This document shows, one piece after another, positions 7,206-14,097 of a DNA stretch of 21,295 nucleotides. The stretch comes from Actinomycetota bacterium. Lineage in GTDB: Bacteria > Actinomycetota > Nitriliruptoria > Nitriliruptorales > JAHWKO01. The stretch is from NCBI GenBank assembly GCA_019347855.1, contig JAHWKO010000034.1, positions 1 to 21,295 of the forward strand, in the 5' to 3' direction. Position 1 is the stretch's first letter, and each line of letters begins with the position of its first letter. Below the pieces are notes generated by a model. It did no database searches, was not told where the DNA came from, and was given only the letters and a program-made list of their open reading frames with translations. A program made the position numbers and the translations under genes.

Positions 7206-8311
7206 AGGGGCACCTCCACCAGACCACGCTCCAGCAGGTTCAGACGTTCCACCCCGTCGTCGGTGACCGCCACGATGTCCTCGATCCGCGCCCCGTACCG
7301 GCCCGGCACGTAGATGCCCGGTTCGACGGAGAACGTCATCCCGGATCGCAACGGTTCGCCGTTGCCGCCCACGAGGTAGGGCTCCTCGTGCTCCTCGACC
7401 CCGATGCCGTGGCCCGTGCGGTGTACGAACCGGTCCCCGTAGCCGGCGTCCGCGATGAGCCGGCGGCAGGTGGCGTCGATCTCCTCGGCGGGGACACCTG
7501 GCGCGACCGCGTCGACCCCGGCGCGCTGTGCCTGCTCGAGCACCTCGTGCAGCTCCCGGTAGCCGTCGGGAGCGTCCCCGAGCACGTAGTTGCGGGTCAT
7601 GTCCGAGCAGTAGCCCTCGCGGGTGCCCCCGATGTCGATCACCACGGCATCGCCGGCCTGGAGGGTCCGCGCGCCGGTCTCGTGGTGCGGACTGGCACCG
7701 TTCGGCCCCGACGCGACGATCACGAAGTTGACCTCGTCGTGGTCCTCGAGGATCAGCTCGGAGATGTCGCGACCGACCTCGGCCTCGGTCCGTCCGGGTC
7801 GCAGCAGCTCCGGGATCGCCCGATGGACCGCGTCGATCGCCCAGCCCGCCCCACGTAGCGCCTCGAGCTCCTCCTCGGACTTGGTGATGCGCAGTTCGCG
7901 GGCCACGAGCCCCCCCTGGTGCCAGGTCGCGTCCGGCAGGGCGTCCTGGAGTCGGAGGAGGAAGACGCTCCAGAGGCGGTCCTGGACGGCGAAGCGGCCG
8001 TCGAGCCGAGCATCGGATCCGCGCAGGGCCTCCAGCACGAGCCCCGTCGGGTCCTGCTCCTCCTTCCAGGCCACGAGCTCGACGATGTGGGTAGCCCCGC
8101 TGTCCTCGCAGCGCGGAGCCTCGAGCTCCGGCACGACGATCGTCGGCTCGCCGTGGGCGGGGACGATGAGCAGCGTGAGTCGCTCCAGCGGGAGCGCGCG
8201 GTAGCCGGTGAGCCAGAAGAGATCGGCCGACGGACCCACGAGCAGTGCGTCTAGGTCGCGTTCGGCGAGCACCGACCTGGCGCGTGCCAGGCGCTCCTCG
8301 TGATCGGTCAC
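7202..8311 (-). CDS. M24-family metallopeptidase (Xaa-Pro dipeptidase/aminopeptidase type)
   Basis: A 369-residue cytosolic peptidase with a creatinase-like N-terminal domain (about 1-145) and a pita-bread catalytic domain (about 150-365). All five metal ligands of family M24 are visible: Asp226 (VVIDIGG), Asp237 (YCSDMTRNYV), His301 (RTGHGIG), Glu330 (SVEPGIY) and Glu344 (ARIEDIV). It probably cleaves peptides next to proline. The GTG start at 8311 has GAGGAGG (8325-8319) 7 bp upstream. It is first in a run of four overlapping genes (peptidase, GNAT, acyl-CoA dehydrogenase, membrane protein) and is divergent from glpD. Confidence 0.93.
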   Translation of the reverse strand: MTDHEERLARARSVLAERDLDALLVGPSADLFWLTGYRALPLERLTLLIVPAHGEPTIVVPELEAPRCEDSGATHIVELVAWKEEQDPTGLVLEALRGSDARLDGRFAVQDRLWSVFLLRLQDALPDATWHQGGLVARELRITKSEEELEALRGAGWAIDAVHRAIPELLRPGRTEAEVGRDISELILEDHDEVNFVIVASGPNGASPHHETGARTLQAGDAVVIDIGGTREGYCSDMTRNYVLGDAPDGYRELHEVLEQAQRAGVDAVAPGVPAEEIDATCRRLIADAGYGDRFVHRTGHGIGVEEHEEPYLVGGNGEPLRSGMTFSVEPGIYVPGRYGARIEDIVAVTDDGVERLNLLERGLVEVPL

Positions 8312-8338
8312 GTGACCGCCTCCTCGTCCGTCGGGGCG

Positions 8339-8344
8339 ATACTA
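8339..8344 (-). promoter_or_regulatory. Candidate -10 box for the M24 peptidase operon
   Basis: TAGTAT on the minus strand (8344-8339) fits the actinobacterial TAnnnT -10 rule and would start transcription near 8332, just before the GAGGAGG at 8325. No good -35 box is present at 17-18 bp. A dyad ggagg/cctcc (8345-8349 and 8356-8360) lies in the spacer and may be an operator. A facing TACCCT (8353-8358) could serve glpD. Confidence 0.35.
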
Positions 8345-8440
8345 GGAGGCTGTACCCTCCGCGCTGGAGCCGGGGACCACCAGGAGATGCACACGACCCC
8401 ACGCGCACCCGGACGCCGGGACGTCGAGGAGACCAGCTCC

Positions 8441-10165
8441 GTGTTCCCCACCGATCGCCCGCGCGAGGGACCACTCGCGGACGGCGGCGTCCCCGTCGCG
8501 GACGTCGTGGACCGCGAGGACGCCCTCGACCGACTGTCGGAACGGCAGCTGGACGTGCTCGTCGTCGGCGGGGGCATCACCGGTGTCGGCATCGCCTACG
8601 ACGCTGCCACCCGTGGGATGACGGTCGGACTCGTGGAACGTGAGGACCTGGCCTCCGGCACCTCCTCGCGGTCCTCGAAACTGGTTCACGGCGGCCTGCG
8701 GTACCTCGAGCAACGCGAGTTCGGCCTGGTGTACGAGGCCGTGAGCGAACGCAACCTGCTGCGACGGATCGCACCCAACCTGGTGCGGCCGCTCGGGTTC
8801 GCGATCCCCACCGCGCACCGGGCGAAGCAGGTCGCGGTGAAGACGGGGCTGACGATCTACGACGGCATGGCCGCCGGACGGAACGTGCGGCGGCACCAGT
8901 ACCTCGACACCACCGATCTGCTCGGGTCGGTCCCCGGTCTGGTCGACGGGATCGGACGGGGGGGCTACCGCTACTACGACTGTCAGACGGACGACGCCAG
9001 GCTCACCCAGCAGGTCGCGCAGGCCGCGCGTCGAGCGGGGGCGCTCGTCGTGAACCACGCCGAGGTGACCGGACTGCTGCGTTTCGGGGAGCGCGTGGTG
9101 GGCGCCCAGGTCCGTGACCGCATCGGTGGGCGCTCGCTCGACGTGCGGGCGCGCTGGGTCGTCTCGGCGACGGGCGTGTGGGCCGACGAGGTCCGAGGGC
9201 TCGGTGGCCAGCGTGCTGACCTCCTGCGTCCCTCGAAGGGCGTCCACCTGGCGTTCTCGGGTCGGGATGTCCGGGTCCGGGATGCCGCGCTGGTCCCGTC
9301 GGGTGCTCACGACGGCCGGTTGATCTTCGTGATCCCCTGGGGCAAGCAGGTCATCGTCGGGACCACGGACGACGCCTACGACGGGCCGCTCGACGAGCCG
9401 TCACTCACGGCGATGGACGCGGGCTACCTGCTGCACGCCGTGAACGCGTCCTTCGGCACCGCGTTGACCCTCGAGGGTGTGGTGGGCGCCTGGGCGGGGC
9501 TGCGCCCCCTGCTCCAGGGCTCCAACGAGACCACCTCGTCCCGCGACCTGTCCCGCCGGCACGCCGTCTTCGAGGAGCCCCCAGGGTTCGTGACGATCAC
9601 AGGCGGCAAGCTGACCACGTTCCGTCGCATGGCCGAGGACGTCGTCGACCGGATCGTGGCGACCGAGGGCGCGGACCTCGACAGCGTCACCGCCGACCTG
9701 CCGATCGGGCCCCGAGGGTCGGTTGAGGACGCGCTGCGGCGGCTCGAGCAGGCCTGCGGCTACCTCGGCGTGGATCCCTCCCTCGCGGGGTCGCTCCTGC
9801 ACCGGCACGGCCAGGAGGCTGCGCGGGTGGCCGCGTTCTGCGCCGAGCACGGCGAGGCGCAGCCGCTCGTCGCGGACCTGCCGTACCTCCGGGGTGAGGT
9901 GCGGTGGGCTGCGCGCCACGAGCTCGCCCGCACGGTGGATGACGTCCTGCAACGTCGGCTGCGGGTGTCGCTGCGCGACCGGGAGGCCGGCGGGGACGCG
10001 ATCGGCTGGACCGCCAGGGTGCTGGCCGAGGAGCTCGGCTGGGATCAGGACGAGCGTGAGCGGCAGATCGATGCCTACCTGGCCGCGGTCGGCGTCGAGC
10101 GGGGCGTGGTGCCCCTGCACGCGGGATGGCGACGTACCGACGTGGCGGACGAGCGCCCCGCCTGA
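8441..10165 (+). CDS. glpD: FAD-dependent glycerol-3-phosphate dehydrogenase GlpD
   Basis: A 574-residue membrane-associated flavoprotein that oxidises sn-glycerol-3-phosphate to dihydroxyacetone phosphate and feeds electrons to quinone. The FAD-binding dinucleotide fold is at 39-50 (VLVVGGGITGVG), followed by GTSSRSSKLVHGGLRYLE, the hallmark of the GlpA/GlpD family. Later come VVSATGVWADEV, FVIPWGKQVIVGTTDD, WAGLRPLL and FVTITGGKLTTFRRMAED. The last 130 residues form the DAO C-terminal helical domain. The frame opens earlier, but the ATG at 8387 has its AGGAG directly touching it; the GTG at 8441 has GAGGAG at a 9-bp spacing and is preferred. It is the only complete plus-strand gene here and ends 6 bp from a convergent gene. 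Confidence 0.95.
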   Translation: MFPTDRPREGPLADGGVPVADVVDREDALDRLSERQLDVLVVGGGITGVGIAYDAATRGMTVGLVEREDLASGTSSRSSKLVHGGLRYLEQREFGLVYEAVSERNLLRRIAPNLVRPLGFAIPTAHRAKQVAVKTGLTIYDGMAAGRNVRRHQYLDTTDLLGSVPGLVDGIGRGGYRYYDCQTDDARLTQQVAQAARRAGALVVNHAEVTGLLRFGERVVGAQVRDRIGGRSLDVRARWVVSATGVWADEVRGLGGQRADLLRPSKGVHLAFSGRDVRVRDAALVPSGAHDGRLIFVIPWGKQVIVGTTDDAYDGPLDEPSLTAMDAGYLLHAVNASFGTALTLEGVVGAWAGLRPLLQGSNETTSSRDLSRRHAVFEEPPGFVTITGGKLTTFRRMAEDVVDRIVATEGADLDSVTADLPIGPRGSVEDALRRLEQACGYLGVDPSLAGSLLHRHGQEAARVAAFCAEHGEAQPLVADLPYLRGEVRWAARHELARTVDDVLQRRLRVSLRDREAGGDAIGWTARVLAEELGWDQDERERQIDAYLAAVGVERGVVPLHAGWRRTDVADERPA

Positions 10166-10178
10166 GCGTCGTCAGGCG
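10159..10178. terminator. Bidirectional hairpin spanning both convergent stop codons
   Basis: CGCCTGA (10159-10165) and TCAGGCG (10172-10178) pair perfectly around a 6-nt loop. The left arm contains the glpD TGA and the right arm the TGA of the convergent membrane-protein gene, so the same structure forms in both transcripts. There is no U-tract. With only 6 bp between the two stop codons, this is the obvious candidate for ending both transcripts. Confidence 0.45.
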
Positions 10179-10642
10179 CTGCGTCTGGCCTGGAGCCAAC
10201 CGCGCCGGAGCTGCCGCCCGTTCCAACTGGTGACGGCGTGGAGCAACAGCACGGTCTCCATCCCGATCAGCCCCGCGATCCACTCGCGTGCGGCTGGTCC
10301 GCACGTCTCCGGTTGGACGGCGCACGGCACGCCGTCCCCTCCGAGCAGCAGGACCGACGCCACCGTCGCGAGCCCGGTGACAAGTCCGACCAGGAGGGTG
10401 GTGGCCCGGCTGGTCCGTCGCAGGCGGTGGCCGGTCAGTCCGACGAAGGTGCCGACGAGTGCCGCTGCGGAACCCGCCGCCATGACGAGGACGCCCCAGA
10501 TCACCCCGACGTCCGCCCCGACCGGATCCACGGCGGGTTCCAGCAGCGTCCCCGCCAGGAACACCGCGAGGGCGATCACCTGCGCTGCTGCGTGCGCGCG
10601 CCCGTCCGGTGGCAGGAACCGGGCGCGGTCAGCGACGTCCAC
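10172..10642 (-). CDS. Four-helix membrane protein of unknown function
   Basis: A 156-residue protein with hydrophobic segments at about 18-35, 44-70, 82-104 and 120-142. A short loop between the third and fourth helices holds two cysteines (VPCAVQPETCGPA). The C-terminus is Arg-rich. I do not recognise a family. The GTG at 10642 is chosen because it follows the lipid-kinase stop by 10 bp and has GGAG 5 bp upstream; the longer frame is only a shadow of the kinase gene. It is the last gene of the long minus-strand cluster, so a role next to lipid metabolism is possible but unproven. Confidence 0.75.
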   Translation of the reverse strand: MDVADRARFLPPDGRAHAAAQVIALAVFLAGTLLEPAVDPVGADVGVIWGVLVMAAGSAAALVGTFVGLTGHRLRRTSRATTLLVGLVTGLATVASVLLLGGDGVPCAVQPETCGPAAREWIAGLIGMETVLLLHAVTSWNGRQLRRGWLQARRSA

Positions 10643-10652
10643 GTGTGCTCCG

Positions 10653-11579
10653 TCAGATCTTGAGATCCAGGGCTCTCGGCAGCAGATCGAACTCCACAGC
10701 GGTGGTGCCGAGGACCTCCCCGTCGGCCTCGACCAGCACGGGCACCTCGGTGTGCACCTCGACCCGGGTCGACTGGTACTCCTGCACGCCCGGGCCGGGG
10801 ATGTGCTCACCCTTGCGGAGCTTCGGCGTCTTGAGGAACACATCCTTCGGGGTCCCAGCGAAGAGCTGCACGTTGAACCGCCCGTCGTCCGGCAGCGCGC
10901 GAGGCGCGACCTTCATGTTGCCACCGAAGAACTGCCCGTTGGCGACCACGACGTTGCTGTACTCGTCCTCGACCTCCGTGTGGTCGAGGACGACACGCAT
11001 CACCCGGCGCTCGAAGCTCCGGATCGCGGCGAACACCCCCACCAGGTAGCGCGCGGGTCCGAGGAAGCGCGGCAGCCGGTTCGCGCGGTCCACGACCACC
11101 CCGCCGTAGCCGGCCTCGGCGATGTTGGCGAAACACACCGTGCGTGGGGACCCGTCGCGGCCCCGCAGCCGCGCGCGTCCGATGTCGATCGGGTAGAGGG
11201 TCTCGCCGTCGAGGTGGCGGGCGAGCCGCTCCGGCGAGCGGTCCAGCCCGAACGTCCGCGCGAAGTCGCAACCGGACCCGGCCGGGACGATGCCGAGCAC
11301 CGCACCTCCGACACGCGCACCCGAGTCCGGGTCGACCAGGCCGTTGACGACCTCGTGGACGGTCCCGTCCCCGCCGACCGCCACGACGAACCGGCTGCGG
11401 CCCGTCTCGATCGCCTCGCGGGCGAGGGCGGCTGCGTGGCCCGGGCCCTTCGTGAGCTGGACCTCGTGTTCGAGGTCGCGATCGTCCAGGGCCCGCCGGA
11501 GACGCGGGAGGACCGCCTGGCGGCCGCGCCCCGCGGTCGGGTTGGCGATCAGCAGCATGGGTCCGAACGGGCTGGTCAC
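10653..11579 (-). CDS. Diacylglycerol-kinase-like lipid kinase (DagK/YegS family)
   Basis: A 308-residue cytosolic or membrane-peripheral lipid kinase. It starts with MLLIANPTAGRGR, then the ATP-binding signature VGGDGTVHEVVNGL (about 88-102) and VPAGSGCDFARTFGL (about 117-132), the counterpart of the GTGND motif. The C-terminal sandwich domain (NVVVANGQFFGGNMKVAPRA...DGRFNVQLF) fits the family. The likely reaction is ATP-dependent phosphorylation of diacylglycerol or a related lipid. The GTG at 11579 overlaps the Fe-S gene stop (GTGA) and has GGAGGG 8 bp upstream. In M. tuberculosis a flavoprotein of the AGPS type (Rv2251) also lies next to a diacylglycerol kinase (Rv2252), which supports the pairing. 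Confidence 0.92.
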   Translation of the reverse strand: MTSPFGPMLLIANPTAGRGRQAVLPRLRRALDDRDLEHEVQLTKGPGHAAALAREAIETGRSRFVVAVGGDGTVHEVVNGLVDPDSGARVGGAVLGIVPAGSGCDFARTFGLDRSPERLARHLDGETLYPIDIGRARLRGRDGSPRTVCFANIAEAGYGGVVVDRANRLPRFLGPARYLVGVFAAIRSFERRVMRVVLDHTEVEDEYSNVVVANGQFFGGNMKVAPRALPDDGRFNVQLFAGTPKDVFLKTPKLRKGEHIPGPGVQEYQSTRVEVHTEVPVLVEADGEVLGTTAVEFDLLPRALDLKI

Positions 11580-12631
11580 GGTGACGTCCCTCCAACACGT
11601 CCAGCGAGCAGGACGTGGATGTCGTCGGTGGTGGTGCCCGCCGCCTGCAGCACGCGTCGCGCCCGTCCGCAGGCGGTCGCGACCGGGCTGCCCGTGGCGC
11701 CGAGCTGCTCGGATCTCCGATCGGCGACGGCCGCGGTGGCCGTCGGGTCCAGCAGGTCCATGCCCATGCCGGCCCCGCTGCACGCCGTCCGACGACCAGC
11801 GGCCAGGGGCTCGTCGACCTCGTACCCGGCGGCGCTGAGCAGACGTCGTGGGGCGTCGATCGTGCCCTCGTCCCTCACCAGGACGCAGGGATCGTGGAAC
11901 GTGACCGATCCGGTCGTGTCGGTGGCCCCCAGGGGTAGCCGGCCGTCGTCGATCAGGCGGCAGAGCAGCGTGAGCGAGTCCTCGACGTCCGCGTCGACCA
12001 CCGTCCGCAGCATCGGCAGGCAGTGGGGGTCGAGCGCGACGGTGGGGACCTGCGGATCCAACCGCTCCCCCAGCCGTCCGGCGAGCTCGCGTCCGCGATC
12101 GGGCAACCCGACGTCCGTCAGGACGGCACCGCAGCACCCCGGCGGCGAGACGAGCTTGGCGGCGACCCCCGCCCGTTCGAGCAACACCCGCATCGCCGCA
12201 ACGACGTCCGCGTCGTCCCGGCACCCCAGCACGACCTGGACCTCCGGATCGTCCGGGCCGGGGTCGACCTGCACCGGACGGCCCCCGTACGGGGTCCGGC
12301 CGTCATCCACCGCAGCCACGACCCGGGCTACGGCCGGATGATCGGCCGGGCCGTGGGACGCACGAGCGGCACGGACCTGCGCGGGCACGTCCAGCTCGTA
12401 GAGGCAGGCGTCGCGGCACGCGTGACAGCCGGTACAGCCGGTCAACGCGCCGTAGCTCGCGTCGTCCGGCTGCGTCTGACCCCGCGCCAGCGACGACACC
12501 GTGACGTGCAGCCCCCACGGGGTGTCGGTCTCCCGACCGGTCGCGGTCGCGACGGGACACGCGAAGTTGCACATCTTGGGGCAGAAGCTGCCGAGGATCG
12601 CCTCGTCACGGACGTCGTCGAGGGCGCTCAC
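11576..12631 (-). CDS. (Fe-S)-binding CCG-domain oxidoreductase subunit (GlpC/GlcF/HdrB-like)
   Basis: A 351-residue protein that probably carries electrons between the adjacent flavoenzyme and the membrane or a redox partner. Cys17, Cys21 and Cys25 lie in FCPKMCNFACPV, and Cys66, Cys69, Cys72 and Cys76 in GCTGCHACRDACLYELDVP, a classic [4Fe-4S] motif. Two cysteine-rich CCG-type segments follow: SPPGCCGAVLTDVG (about 165-180) and FHDPCVLVRDEG with a later RTACSGAGMGMD (about 250-300). The first cluster motif is unusual because only three cysteines are obvious. The GTG at 12631 overlaps the FAD-oxidase stop by 4 bp, and its stop overlaps the kinase start. No signal or membrane segment is seen. 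Confidence 0.88.
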   Translation of the reverse strand: MSALDDVRDEAILGSFCPKMCNFACPVATATGRETDTPWGLHVTVSSLARGQTQPDDASYGALTGCTGCHACRDACLYELDVPAQVRAARASHGPADHPAVARVVAAVDDGRTPYGGRPVQVDPGPDDPEVQVVLGCRDDADVVAAMRVLLERAGVAAKLVSPPGCCGAVLTDVGLPDRGRELAGRLGERLDPQVPTVALDPHCLPMLRTVVDADVEDSLTLLCRLIDDGRLPLGATDTTGSVTFHDPCVLVRDEGTIDAPRRLLSAAGYEVDEPLAAGRRTACSGAGMGMDLLDPTATAAVADRRSEQLGATGSPVATACGRARRVLQAAGTTTDDIHVLLAGRVGGTSP

Positions 12632-14097
12632 GACCCGGCTTCCCGGTCGAGCCCGAGCTTCCCGGGGTTCAGGATCCCTCGTGGGTCGAGCGCGTCCTTC
12701 ACCGTGCGCAGCAGTCGGGCACCGCCGGCGCCGAGCTCCTCGTCGAACCAGGGCACCCGCAGCAGCCCTATCCCGTGGTGGTGGCTGATCGTGGCACCCG
12801 CGTCGAGCGCGGCGCGTTGCCCGGCGTCCCAGGCCGAGCGGTAGCGGGACGCAGATGCCGCCTCGTCCCCCTGACCCGCCGCTCCGAAGGTGAAGTAGAT
12901 CGATGCGCCCGTGGGGTACAGGTGCGACACGTGCGCCAACACCAGGTCCGCATGGTCCTGGAGGGCGGACCGGACCGCCTGGTACGTGGGCAACAGGCGG
13001 GACCAGACCGCGGCCACCTCCATCGTGTCGAGCATGACCGCGTCGCCGAAGGTCCCCTGGGGACGCATGTACTCGGCGAAGCGGTACGAGACGTCGTGGC
13101 GGTGGGCGCGCCAGTGCTCCCCGGGTCCGGCGCCGAGGTCACGGGCGCCCGCCCCCGTGAGCACCTCCAGGGTCCGGTCGTGGACGAACCGCGCGACCTG
13201 CTCGCTGCCCTCGACGGAGATGACGAGGAGGCACCCGTCGGGGACGTCCAACCCCTGGCTGCCGAACACGACGGCCGTGTCCGCCGGGTCGTAGAGACGG
13301 ACCACGGTCGGCGTCACGCCGACACGGAGCAGGTGCCGGATCGCATCGAGCCCGTCCTCGAAGCGATCGAACAGCAACCCCCGGTCGAGCACGGCCTCGG
13401 GGGCGGGCTGCAACCGGAGCGTCGCTTCGGTGATGACCCCGGTCGTGCCCTCCCCGCCCAGGAAGAGCCGCTTGAGGTCGGGGCCGGCGGCCGTCGACGG
13501 CACCGTCCTGGTCTGCACCACCGTCCCGTCGGCGAGCACGACCTCGAGCCCGAGGACCATGTCCTCGAGCTTGCCGTACCCCGATGACGCCTGACCCGCA
13601 CTGCGCACGGCGAGCAGCCCGCCGATCGAGGAGCAGTGGATCGACGACGGGAAGTGCCCGACCGTCCACCCGTGGGCGGCGACGTGATCCTCGAGCGTCT
13701 GTGCGATCACGCCCGGCTGCACCGTGACGGTCCCGCTCACGCTGTCGAGGTCACCGATGCGGTTCAGTCCCTTGAGGTCGAGGGTGATGGCCCCGGACAC
13801 GGCTGACGCGCCCCCGCAGACCCCGGTCCCCGCCCCGAAGGGGACCACGCCGACCCCCTCGCGGTGACACCAGGCCAGGAGCCGTGAGACCTCGTCGACA
13901 CCCCTCGGCCGGACGACGGCGGCCGGTCGTGGCAGGTCCTCTCCGCGGCGCTGCGCCATGACGAGCTGCGGCCACACGTCGCGTGCATGTAGCGAGCGTT
14001 CGTGCGTGTCGGTGGTCACGCGGCCGGGGAGGAGCCGTTCCAGGTCGAGGAGCAGGCGTGGATCCACCGGGCCGATCGTAGGCGTGTCGACGCTCAC
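12628..14097 (-). CDS. FAD-binding oxidase of the alkyl-DHAP synthase (AGPS)-like family
   Basis: A 489-residue flavoprotein of the PCMH/VAO superfamily. The FAD-binding half has PAAVVRPRGVDEVSRLLAWC, VVPFGAGTGVCGGAS and HFPSSIHCSSIGGLLAVRSAGQ, then SSGYGKLEDMVLGLEVVLADG, wording close to alkyldihydroxyacetonephosphate synthases. The C-terminal half keeps a Tyr in GASIYFTF (Tyr401) and the triple-His motif ISHHHGIG (439-441), which correspond to the catalytic Tyr and HHH of AGPS, with almost the same spacing. The family also includes D-lactate and glycolate oxidases, so true alkyl-DHAP synthesis is not certain. The GTG at 14097 is taken because it overlaps the helicase stop (GTGA); its Shine-Dalgarno is poor, which suggests coupled translation. 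Confidence 0.9.
   Translation of the reverse strand: MSVDTPTIGPVDPRLLLDLERLLPGRVTTDTHERSLHARDVWPQLVMAQRRGEDLPRPAAVVRPRGVDEVSRLLAWCHREGVGVVPFGAGTGVCGGASAVSGAITLDLKGLNRIGDLDSVSGTVTVQPGVIAQTLEDHVAAHGWTVGHFPSSIHCSSIGGLLAVRSAGQASSGYGKLEDMVLGLEVVLADGTVVQTRTVPSTAAGPDLKRLFLGGEGTTGVITEATLRLQPAPEAVLDRGLLFDRFEDGLDAIRHLLRVGVTPTVVRLYDPADTAVVFGSQGLDVPDGCLLVISVEGSEQVARFVHDRTLEVLTGAGARDLGAGPGEHWRAHRHDVSYRFAEYMRPQGTFGDAVMLDTMEVAAVWSRLLPTYQAVRSALQDHADLVLAHVSHLYPTGASIYFTFGAAGQGDEAASASRYRSAWDAGQRAALDAGATISHHHGIGLLRVPWFDEELGAGGARLLRTVKDALDPRGILNPGKLGLDREAGS

Noticed and set aside
8387..8441. ATG 8387 as the glpD start
   Set aside because: AGGAG touches this ATG with no spacer, while GTG 8441 has GAGGAG at 9 bp. 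The added 18 residues would be Arg/Pro/Thr-rich and lie outside the conserved family.
6744..8474. A 576-residue version of the GNAT gene
   Set aside because: The extra N-terminal 420 residues are Arg/Gly-rich antisense-like shadow of the M24 peptidase gene; the GTGA overlap at 7205 marks the real start.
9723..12341. An 872-codon plus-strand open frame
   Set aside because: It begins inside glpD in another frame and runs antisense to the lipid kinase and Fe-S genes. Its product is Arg/Ser/Pro/Thr-rich with no motif; it is a GC-bias shadow.
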